Assembly: GCA_039932715.1 (NCBI GenBank)
Contig: JBDTPN010000051.1
Location: 1 to 12,659 of the forward strand
DNA: 12,659 bases
Direction of reading: 5' to 3'
From: ZC4RG30 sp039932715
Lineage (GTDB): Bacteria > Pseudomonadota > Gammaproteobacteria > Steroidobacterales > Steroidobacteraceae
Below the pieces are notes generated by a model. The model had not been told where the DNA came from. It worked only from the letters and a program-made list of their open reading frames with translations, and made no database searches. The position numbers and the translations under genes were made by a program. Of the stretch, positions 5,535 to 11,660 are shown in pieces; within the stretch, counting starts at the first letter, position 1, and the number at the start of each line of letters is the position of its first letter.

Positions 5535-7087
5535 GACCGCAGGTCCCGGTAACGCCTGGGCCATATGCCGCTTTTGCCCGGCGCCAGGATGCCATTGGGA
5601 TCCAGCGCATCCTTGACCACTTCATTGGCACGACGCAGTGCGTGATTGTTGAAGTCATAGGTGCCGGCCACCAGGTCCATGTAGTCGATGTGCGTGCGGT
5701 ATTCGCCGTAGCGTTTCTGCTCGGCATCGGACACCAGCGCGCGGAAGAACTTGTCCACGCGCGACATCATCTCCGGATCATCCTTGTTGAATAGCACCTG
5801 GTTGACATTGGTGATGCTGCGTTCGCCCATGGAGAACGAGCCGTGGTAATCCATACCGAACTCTTTGTAACGGTTGTAGGTGCGCTGGAACTGGTCCATG
5901 GCGGCGCGCCCGTTGGACGGCAGCAGCGGCGAATAGCCGATATGCCCGCCCCTGCCGCCATGCCAGGCCGCGTTCTGCAACGGAAAGGTAACCGGGAAGC
6001 CCTGGAACGGCGTGGGTTCCAGCGGCATGCCCTGCTTCCAGCGCGTCACCTTCATGGGCTGTGCAGTGTGCTTGGCAAACTGCGCCTGGATGATGCCGGC
6101 GGCGGCTTCATTGACGGCTTCATACCCATACAGTCTCAAGCTGATAGACCACCAGCCTATGGCGAACTTCTTGCGAATTGCCGCAATGACGTCATCAGGC
6201 AATGCCCCTGGCTTGTCGTACCACTCCTTGCGTGTGGTCAGCACCGCGGCACCGCGCAGCCAGCTGCCGATGGACGGCGACTGCTGCAGCAAGCCGTCAC
6301 GACGGATACCGGAGATCAGATCCACCGCCCAGCCCAGGTCATCGACCTTGTCCAGTTCTAGGTCGAGGCCAATCATTGATTCCGGCGCAGGCATCAGCCA
6401 CAGGCCCGCCTTGGTTACCACGCCGAAGTTGGACTGCACGAACATCTGGTCCCATGCCGGTCCGAATCCATAACGGTAGAGATTCCAGGTGGGCGCGCCA
6501 GTCATGGCCCCCATGCCGGTGCGCATCAAGTCGCCCGTGGGCAGCACCACTTCCATGCCGCAGATGCGCGCCGTGTGTTCACCGTAGGTGGTGTAGCCCA
6601 CGCCGCGGTCCAGCGCATTGCCCACCACCGAGCCCCAGCTGTTGCCCGGCGTGGATGTCCAGTAAGGCAGCTTGTTCTTTTGTATGTAGTCGTAGAGATC
6701 GTAGAAGCCCACACCGGGCTCCAGCAGCGCCGTGCCGTTCTCGACATCAAACTCGATCTTCTTCATGCGCGACAGATCGAGCACCACCGAGCCCTTGAGT
6801 CGCGGTGCGGCGCCGCCATAGCCGAAATTCTTGCCGCGACTGATGGGCCACAGCGGCAACTTGTGGGTGTTGGCCACGAGGATGATTTCACGCACCTGCT
6901 CCGCGGTCAGGGGCGCCACGGCAGCGGCGGCAGAATGCGCGGCAGCATCCACCGCGAAGTGGTCAAGATACGTGTCGCGATCCAGGTCCGTTGCCAGCAC
7001 CCAGTCGTCGCCCACTACTCCGGCAAGTGCCTTCAGAGCGCGATCCATCTGTGCTGCGCTCATGCCTGGTGGCAGTGCCTGCTTCAT
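5531..7087 (-). CDS. VAO/PCMH-family FAD-dependent 4-alkylphenol dehydrogenase/hydroxylase flavoprotein
   Basis: The 518-residue length is close to PchF (p-cresol methylhydroxylase flavoprotein) and somewhat short of fungal vanillyl alcohol oxidase. The N-terminal FAD-binding domain has SRGKNFGYGGAAPR (83-96, Tyr90), EPGVGFYDLYDY and VVGNALDRGVGYTTYGEH. The C-terminal domain has GEYRTH (461-466) and DPNGILAPGKSGIWP (496-510). Compared from memory, Tyr90, Tyr463 and Arg464 match the phenolate-binding Tyr108, Tyr503 and Arg504 of vanillyl alcohol oxidase. His382 in GGHIGYSP matches its FAD-linking His422. The PchF flavin-linking Tyr384 position appears to be Ala. The oxidase acid/base Asp170 position falls at Gly148. 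The expected reaction is oxidation or hydroxylation at the benzylic carbon of a para-alkylphenol, with electrons going to the neighbouring cytochrome. No signal peptide is seen. It is the first gene of a coupled minus-strand operon. Confidence 0.9.
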   Translation of the reverse strand: MKQALPPGMSAAQMDRALKALAGVVGDDWVLATDLDRDTYLDHFAVDAAAHSAAAAVAPLTAEQVREIILVANTHKLPLWPISRGKNFGYGGAAPRLKGSVVLDLSRMKKIEFDVENGTALLEPGVGFYDLYDYIQKNKLPYWTSTPGNSWGSVVGNALDRGVGYTTYGEHTARICGMEVVLPTGDLMRTGMGAMTGAPTWNLYRYGFGPAWDQMFVQSNFGVVTKAGLWLMPAPESMIGLDLELDKVDDLGWAVDLISGIRRDGLLQQSPSIGSWLRGAAVLTTRKEWYDKPGALPDDVIAAIRKKFAIGWWSISLRLYGYEAVNEAAAGIIQAQFAKHTAQPMKVTRWKQGMPLEPTPFQGFPVTFPLQNAAWHGGRGGHIGYSPLLPSNGRAAMDQFQRTYNRYKEFGMDYHGSFSMGERSITNVNQVLFNKDDPEMMSRVDKFFRALVSDAEQKRYGEYRTHIDYMDLVAGTYDFNNHALRRANEVVKDALDPNGILAPGKSGIWPRRYRDLRS

Positions 7088-7093
7088 GCTGTT

Positions 7094-7142
7094 CCCCGAT
7101 GCTACAATTTCGAAATACTAACTTAGCATCACTAAATCGGGG
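7094..7142. promoter_or_regulatory. Divergent control region with overlapping inverted repeats
   Basis: The 63-base gap between the flavoprotein start (7087) and the secreted-protein start (7151) is AT-rich against its surroundings. It contains three inverted repeats: CCCCGAT (7094-7100) with ATCGGGG (7136-7142), GATGCTA (7098-7104) with TAGCATC (7124-7130), and the perfect palindrome ATTTCGAAAT (7107-7116). ACTAA also occurs twice, at 7117 and 7131. Such density suggests a regulator-binding site controlling both directions. TACAAT at 7103-7108 resembles a plus-strand -10 box, but I found no convincing -35. No regulator gene is in the window. Confidence 0.5.
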
Positions 7143-7150
7143 TATTTCCA

Positions 7151-8143
7151 ATGAAGCTGTCCTGCATGCGAGCTTCCCTGCTGGCTCTTGGACTATTGAC
7201 TTGCGGCGTGCTGGCATCCGCAGAGTGGCAGCCGGACGCCCGCCAGAACGCGGCCGCCTCGCAGGTCACCCGCGCCCAGCTGTATGCAGTGCTGGACAAA
7301 TACCTGGCCGCCCTCAAGGCCGCAGACCCCTCGCGAGTGGCCTGGGCGGGGCATGTGCGCAATACCGAGAACAATGTGGCCCTGATGGTGGGTGATGGCC
7401 TATGGCGCACCATCACCGCCCTGGGCGGGTACGACCTGCGGTTTGCCGACCCGCAACTGGGACAGGTGGGCTATTTTGGAACGGTGACCGAAACCGACGA
7501 GACCGCCGCGTTCACCCTGCGGCTCAAGGTTGTCGATGGCAAAGTGACCGAGGCGGAAACGCTGGTGGTGCGGCAGCTGGATTCCGGCATCAAGTTCGAG
7601 GGCCAGAAATTCGAGAACAAGCCGGTGATGAATGAATTGCTGCCGGCAGCGCAGCGCCTGCCCAGGCCGCGCATGATTTCGCTGGCCGATGGCTATTTCG
7701 ATACGCTGCAGCTCAACGACGGCACCCTGTTCACCAAGTTCCATCCCGACTGCAAGCGCGTGGAGAACGGCGTGCAGACCACCAACAATGCCAGCTTCGC
7801 AGTGGTACCCGTGGCGCGCCTGGGTTGTGAGCAGCAGTTTCGCATGGGCAATTACCGATACGACACGCGCCTGCGCGCGCGCCGCTTTCTGCTGGTGGAT
7901 GAAGAACGCGGGCTGGTCATGGCCTCGGGCTTCATCGATCACGCCGGCGACCTGCATGAATACAAGCTCACCGACGGCATCAGCGTGCGCGCGCCGGTGC
8001 ATCGCCCGCACAGCTTCTACCTGTTCGAATTGTTTAAGCTCAAGGACGGCAGCATCGAACAGATAGAGGCCAACTTCATCACTGTGCCGTACAACATGCC
8101 CTCCCCCTGGGACGACTGGGCCCATGAGCCAGTACACAGATAG
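7151..8143 (+). CDS. Secreted protein with two NTF2/SnoaL-like lobes (DUF8021-like)
   Basis: This 330-residue protein has a Sec signal peptide ending ASA-E at about residue 24. The mature part looks like two related lobes: 42-150 (helical QLYAVLDKYLAALKAADPSR, then beta strands) and 175-325 (LADGYFDTLQLNDG, then strands). The second lobe has LRARRFLLVDEERGLVMASGFID and ends in FELFKLKDGSIEQIEANF, as in NTF2-like folds where a helix with a small-residue and charge count pattern is followed by a curved sheet. It recalls the DUF8021 group, but that is a judgement from pattern, not a search. Cys201 and Cys226 could form a disulfide. Catalytic function is unknown; NTF2-like proteins include dehydratases, cyclases and binding proteins. 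GGGG at 7139-7142 is a modest ribosome site. It shares a control region with the divergent flavoprotein operon and lies 33 bases upstream of an exporter gene. Confidence 0.75.
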   Translation: MKLSCMRASLLALGLLTCGVLASAEWQPDARQNAAASQVTRAQLYAVLDKYLAALKAADPSRVAWAGHVRNTENNVALMVGDGLWRTITALGGYDLRFADPQLGQVGYFGTVTETDETAAFTLRLKVVDGKVTEAETLVVRQLDSGIKFEGQKFENKPVMNELLPAAQRLPRPRMISLADGYFDTLQLNDGTLFTKFHPDCKRVENGVQTTNNASFAVVPVARLGCEQQFRMGNYRYDTRLRARRFLLVDEERGLVMASGFIDHAGDLHEYKLTDGISVRAPVHRPHSFYLFELFKLKDGSIEQIEANFITVPYNMPSPWDDWAHEPVHR

Positions 8144-8153
8144 GAACTGACCA

Positions 8154-8167
8154 GACCGGGCACGGTC
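8154..8167 (+). repeat. Short hairpin between the secreted-protein gene and the MFS gene
   Basis: GACCG at 8154-8158 and CGGTC at 8163-8167 can pair around a GGCA loop. It ends 9 bases before the GTG start of the transporter, covering the place a ribosome site would be. There is no T run, so it is not a standard terminator. It might lower translation of the exporter. Stem length is only 5 bases, so chance is possible. Confidence 0.25.
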
Positions 8168-8176
8168 AGACCACAG

Positions 8177-9400
8177 GTGAAAATCACAGGGTTTCGCGCC
8201 CCGGGCTCGGCGGCGTTCATCTTCGTATTCATCACCGTCGCCCTCGACATGATGGCGGTGGGCATCATCGTGCCGGTGTTGCCCAAACTGGTGATCCAGT
8301 TCCAGCATGGCGACATCGCCAGTGCAGCCTGGTATGTAGGACTGTTTGGCGCGCTGTGGGCAGCCATGCAATTCATCTTCTCGCCCATCATCGGTTCTGC
8401 CTCCGACCACTTCGGCAGGCGCCCGGTAATCCTCGCTTCGAATTTCGGTCTGGGCTTTGACTACATTTTGATGGCCATGGCCCCTTCCCTGGGCTGGTTG
8501 TTCATCGGCCGACTGATTTCCGGCATCACTTCATCCAGCTATCCCACCGCAGGTGCATACATTGCCGACGTCACGCCACCCGCGGAACGTGCCGCCAAAT
8601 TCGGCATGCTGGGCGCGGCATTTGGGTTGGGGTTCATTGTGGGTCCGGCCGTGGGTGGCATTCTCGGCGGCATCGACCTGCGGCTGCCGTTCTGGGTGGC
8701 GGCGGCCTTGAGCCTCACCAACGCCTTGTATGGCTATTTCATCCTGCCCGAGTCGCTGCCGCCGCAGCGGCGCCGCCCTTTCAGCCTGCGCACGGCAAGC
8801 GTGCTCAATTCGGTGCGACTGCTGCGCTCGCATCCACAGCTCATGGGCCTGGCCGCCGCTGTCTTCCTGATGGGCATGGCACACGAGGCGCTGCCAAACA
8901 CCTTTGTGCTGTATGCGGACCAGCGTTACGGCTGGAGCGAAACCCATGTGGGATTGGTGCTGGCGCTGGTGGGCCTGGGTTCACTGATTGTGTCGATGCT
9001 GGTGGTCAAGCCCGCGGTCAGGATGCTGGGCGAGCGCGGCGCGGCACTCACCGGCCTGGGCTGCGGCATTGTCGGATTCCTGGTATTCGGACTGGCGCCC
9101 ACTGGCGGACTGTTCCTGACGGGCCTGGTATTCGTGTCGCTGTGGGGCATCGCCAATCCGTCGTTCCAGGCAATGATGAGCCATCGCATCGACCCCACCG
9201 AGCAGGGACAACTGCAGGGCACGCTGGGAAGCATGCGCGCCATCAACGGGATGATCGGCCCCCTGCTGTTCACGCAGGTGTTCGCGCTGTCCGTGCGCCA
9301 TGGTGGTCAATCGTTGCTGGGTTCGCCCTTCCTGCTGGCCGCGGTATTGCTGGCTGTGTCCATTGTGGTGGGCACGTACATGATCCCGCGGGAGCGCTGA
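8177..9400 (+). CDS. MFS transporter, DHA1 (TetA-like) drug:H+ antiporter family
   Basis: A 407-residue inner-membrane protein with about 12 hydrophobic segments, the usual size for the 12-TM DHA1 group. TM1 reads FIFVFITVALDMMAVGIIVP, close to TetA-type exporters. Motif A is GSASDHFGRRPVIL at about 73-86 in the loop after TM2. The antiporter motif C is GLGFIVGPAVGGIL (150-163) in TM5. The central cytoplasmic loop is basic (PPQRRRP, about 195-201). It probably exports a small amphipathic or aromatic compound using the proton gradient; substrate is unknown. The start is GTG 8177; an in-frame TAG at 8141 excludes longer frames and there is no strong ribosome site. A GACCG/CGGTC hairpin (8154-8167) lies just upstream. 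It is likely co-transcribed with the preceding secreted-protein gene and ends 3 bases from the convergent lipoprotein gene. Confidence 0.92.
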   Translation: MKITGFRAPGSAAFIFVFITVALDMMAVGIIVPVLPKLVIQFQHGDIASAAWYVGLFGALWAAMQFIFSPIIGSASDHFGRRPVILASNFGLGFDYILMAMAPSLGWLFIGRLISGITSSSYPTAGAYIADVTPPAERAAKFGMLGAAFGLGFIVGPAVGGILGGIDLRLPFWVAAALSLTNALYGYFILPESLPPQRRRPFSLRTASVLNSVRLLRSHPQLMGLAAAVFLMGMAHEALPNTFVLYADQRYGWSETHVGLVLALVGLGSLIVSMLVVKPAVRMLGERGAALTGLGCGIVGFLVFGLAPTGGLFLTGLVFVSLWGIANPSFQAMMSHRIDPTEQGQLQGTLGSMRAINGMIGPLLFTQVFALSVRHGGQSLLGSPFLLAAVLLAVSIVVGTYMIPRER

Positions 9401-9403
9401 GCC

Positions 9404-9952
9404 CTACTGCGTCGCTGGCGTTAGCGCCACCGGATCTTGCGCCGCCGGCTCGGCCGGCTTTTGTGTCGCGGCCTTCTCCTTGCGCGGCCTGCGTGCATGC
9501 TCGGCCAGCAAAGCCTTGGCCTCTTCCTCAGTGATCTTTTGCAGCGAGGTGATCGTGTTGCGCCCGGGAATGGTCGGATTGCGGAACTGCACGGAATCGC
9601 CTGACTGCCCGCAGATGCGCCCGTTGTGGTCATCATCGATGACGACCATACCAATGTTGTTGATCAGGTCGGGCGTGGGAAAGAACAGCGTCGCCAGATA
9701 GGGCTCATGTCTGGTGAGTCCGTAGATGATGAAGCGCTGCTCGTCCAGTGCCGCCCAGTCCTTGACCACCACCGAGAACATGCAATCCTGATTGCTCAGC
9801 GAAGGTTTGGACTTCCCAGGTTCAGACTGAGACGGTTCGGCGGCCTGGGCCGATTGGGTTGAGGTTGCGCAGCCGCTCGCCAACAACACCGCAGTACACG
9901 CAAATGCAGACGCAGCCAGGCGCGCGCCTTTCATTGCAGGCGCCGCAATCAT
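9404..9952 (-). CDS. DUF6491-like lipoprotein
   Basis: A 182-residue protein with a lipoprotein signal and lipobox LASGC (Cys28). A Ser/Pro/Gln linker follows, then a compact domain from about 57 to 150. That domain contains CMFSVVVKDWAALDEQRFII, EPYLATLFFPTPDL, VVIDDDHNGRICGQSGDSV and ITSLQKITEEEAKALLAEH. The two domain cysteines, Cys57 and Cys114, and the GRIC-GDSV pattern match my memory of DUF6491 lipoproteins of gammaproteobacteria; function is unknown. The tail after about 155 is Lys then Ala/Pro/Gln-rich and looks disordered. ATG 9952 overlaps the galU stop as ATGA; an internal ATG at 9934 (MKGARLA) would also give a good signal peptide. Location is the outer or inner membrane leaflet facing the periplasm. 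Confidence 0.8.
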   Translation of the reverse strand: MIAAPAMKGARLAASAFACTAVLLASGCATSTQSAQAAEPSQSEPGKSKPSLSNQDCMFSVVVKDWAALDEQRFIIYGLTRHEPYLATLFFPTPDLINNIGMVVIDDDHNGRICGQSGDSVQFRNPTIPGRNTITSLQKITEEEAKALLAEHARRPRKEKAATQKPAEPAAQDPVALTPATQ

Positions 9953-10857
9953 CTGCGACGGCGGTCGGCAGGAGTCATCAACTCCAGCAGGTAATCGCGG
10001 AACGGCCCACCCAATGTCGAGTGATTGAGGCCGAATTCCACCGTGGCCTGCAGATAGCCCAGCTTGTTGCCGCAGTCATAGCGCTTGCCTTCGAAACGAT
10101 AGGCGTAAACCGACTGGGTTTTCATCAGGCGCGCAATGCCATCAGTGAGCTGGATTTCACCGCCCGCCCCGTGACCAATTTTTTCAAGGTGCGCGAAGAT
10201 CGCCGGGGTCAACACATAACGACCGACCACGGCCAGGTTCGACGGCGCCTTGCCAGGCTTGGGTTTCTCCACGATCTTGCGCACCAGGGCAACCTTTTCG
10301 TTCGAGCCCTTCACGTCCACGATTCCATAACGGTCCGTCTCGTTGCGCGGCACTTCCTCCACGGCCAGGACACTGCCGCGGTGCTTGCGGTATACACCCG
10401 CCATCTGTTTGAGACAGGGCACGCCCGCATCGATGAGGTCGTCTGCAAGGTGCACGAAAAACGGCGCATTGCCCACGGCAGGCTGTGCGCAGAGCACGGC
10501 ATGGCCCAACCCCAGTGGCGCTGACTGGCGAATGTAGATGCAGGTGGCATATTTAGGCAGGACACTGCGAACCTGGTCAGCAAGTTCGGTCTTGCCCTGT
10601 GACTCGAGCAGGTTTTCCAGCTCAGCATCGGCATCGAAATGATCTTCGATGGCACGCTTGGAAGCGCCAGTGATGAACACCAGTCGTCGCGCCCCGGCCA
10701 TCAATGCCTCTTCCACCGCGTATTGGATCAGCGGTTTGTCGACGACCGGCAACATCTCCTTGGGACTGGCCTTGGTGGCGGGAAGGAAACGCGTTCCGCG
10801 TCCTGCTACCGGAAATACTGCAGTGCGAATTGCTCCATGCGTCGCGCGTCCTGCCAC
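9949..10857 (-). CDS. galU: UTP-glucose-1-phosphate uridylyltransferase
   Basis: GalU makes UDP-glucose from glucose-1-phosphate and UTP in the cytoplasm, feeding lipopolysaccharide, exopolysaccharide and osmoprotectant synthesis. The 302-residue product opens with RTAVFPVAGRGTRFLPATK, which contains the nucleotidyltransferase signature GxGTRxxPxT (about 19-28). KEMLPVVDKPLIQYAVEEA and RYGIVD, KIVEKPKPGKAPSNLAVVGRY and GGEIQLTDGI follow in the usual order. GTG 10857 is chosen because AAGGTGA lies just upstream, the N-terminus then matches other GalU proteins, and the longer frame to 11037 would run well into the ComEA-like gene. It lies 25 bases after that gene and overlaps the lipoprotein gene by 4. 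Confidence 0.95.
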   Translation of the reverse strand: MAGRATHGAIRTAVFPVAGRGTRFLPATKASPKEMLPVVDKPLIQYAVEEALMAGARRLVFITGASKRAIEDHFDADAELENLLESQGKTELADQVRSVLPKYATCIYIRQSAPLGLGHAVLCAQPAVGNAPFFVHLADDLIDAGVPCLKQMAGVYRKHRGSVLAVEEVPRNETDRYGIVDVKGSNEKVALVRKIVEKPKPGKAPSNLAVVGRYVLTPAIFAHLEKIGHGAGGEIQLTDGIARLMKTQSVYAYRFEGKRYDCGNKLGYLQATVEFGLNHSTLGGPFRDYLLELMTPADRRRR

Positions 10858-10882
10858 CTGTTCACCTTTGGGTCCGTCTGGG

Positions 10883-11242
10883 TTATTTGCCCATAGTATT
10901 CGATTTGACTGCGGGGCCACATGGGCCTGGACCACACTTGGGCGCGTCCACCCGGATATCTGCCCGGTTCTTGTTGATGGCTGACGGCCCGATGCCCTTG
11001 ACCAGTGCAAGCTCATCTGCGGACTTGAACGGTCCATGGGCCTTACGGTAGTCGACTATGGCCTGGGCCCGCTTGGCACCCACGCCCTTGAGCTCACGTG
11101 AAAGCGTTGCCGCGTCGGCGGTATTGATGTTGACCGGCCCTGCGCCCGCGAGGCTGCCTGACAGCAGCAGGATGCCCAGAACGACGCCCAGAACACCGCC
11201 CAAAGTGACGCTGGGTTTGATGCCATTTGAAGTAGTGACCAT
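10883..11242 (-). CDS. ComEA-family helix-hairpin-helix DNA-binding protein
   Basis: This 119-residue protein has one N-terminal hydrophobic segment (about 13-33) followed by a ComEA domain starting VNINTADAATL. Two helix-hairpin-helix motifs bind DNA backbone non-specifically: LKGVGAKRAQAI (51-62) and VKGIGPSAINKN (81-92). The segment is either a membrane anchor or a signal peptide, placing the domain in the periplasm, where ComEA proteins pull in DNA during natural transformation. Other competence genes are not in the window, so uptake is inferred from family. The tail has CGPGPC, two cysteines that could bridge. ATG 11242 has a near-perfect AAGGAGG ribosome site. A GCCGC/GCGGC hairpin sits a few bases further upstream. 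Confidence 0.9.
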   Translation of the reverse strand: MVTTSNGIKPSVTLGGVLGVVLGILLLSGSLAGAGPVNINTADAATLSRELKGVGAKRAQAIVDYRKAHGPFKSADELALVKGIGPSAINKNRADIRVDAPKCGPGPCGPAVKSNTMGK

Positions 11243-11355
11243 GCAAGCCTCCTTGTAGTGGCCGCGATTGCGGCGCGATACAGAGGCTATTCACTCAGCG
11301 GGATCTGCGCAGTCGGCGAATCAGGCGCAAACAAGAAGAAAATCAGCGCGGCAAC
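11243..11355 (-). other. Spacer between ihfB and the ComEA-like gene
   Basis: This is the longest gap without a gene in the window. It holds the AAGGAGG ribosome site of the ComEA-like gene and the hairpin GCCGC/GCGGC at 11261-11274 around a GATT loop. No T run follows on the minus strand, so it is not a normal terminator. I see no small gene; in particular no lapA-like frame, which follows ihfB in some gammaproteobacteria, fits here. Confidence 0.6.
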
Positions 11356-11658
11356 TCAGTCGCGGATGGGGGTGCCTGCACCTTCATTGACGCGTTCACG
11401 AAGATCCTTGCCGGGCTTGAAATGCGGCACGTGCTTGCCCGACAGCGCCACCGCCTCGCCGGTCTTGGGATTGCGCCCCTGGCGCGGCGGACGGAAGTGC
11501 AGGGAGAAACTGCCAAAGCCGCGGATCTCGATGCGCTCCCCCTGGGAGAGCGCATCGCTCATGATCTCGAGTATCTGCTTGAGCGCGAGTTCCACGTCTC
11601 GCGCCGGCAGATGCTTCTGCTTGGCAGTGATGATCTCGATGAGTTCAGACTTGGTCAC
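11356..11658 (-). CDS. ihfB: Integration host factor subunit beta
   Basis: IhfB pairs with IhfA to bend DNA sharply at specific sites, acting in recombination, replication and sigma-54 transcription. The product is 100 residues from GTG 11658, beginning TKSELIEIITAKQKH, which lines up with E. coli IhfB. The conserved GERIEIRGFGSFSLHFRPPR (40-59) and GRNPKTGEAV (61-70) are present, with Pro64 at the tip of the DNA-intercalating arm, and KHVPHFKPGKDLRERV near the end. The frame also allows TTG 11664, overlapping the rpsA stop, but GTG 11658 gives the conserved N-terminus. It starts 2 bases after rpsA ends, so translation is probably coupled. Confidence 0.95.
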   Translation of the reverse strand: MTKSELIEIITAKQKHLPARDVELALKQILEIMSDALSQGERIEIRGFGSFSLHFRPPRQGRNPKTGEAVALSGKHVPHFKPGKDLRERVNEGAGTPIRD

Positions 11659-11660
11659 GG

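Noticed and set aside
7400..8410. 336-codon minus-strand frame opposite the secreted protein and MFS genes
   Set aside because: It is His/Gln/Arg-rich shadow sequence spanning two genuine plus-strand genes.
10858..11037. N-terminal extension of galU to the longest start
   Set aside because: The extra 60 residues do not resemble GalU, would overlap the ComEA-like gene, and a ribosome site precedes GTG 10857.
11261..11274. GCCGC/GCGGC hairpin as an ihfB terminator
   Set aside because: No T run follows on the minus strand, and it lies immediately upstream of the next gene's ribosome site.
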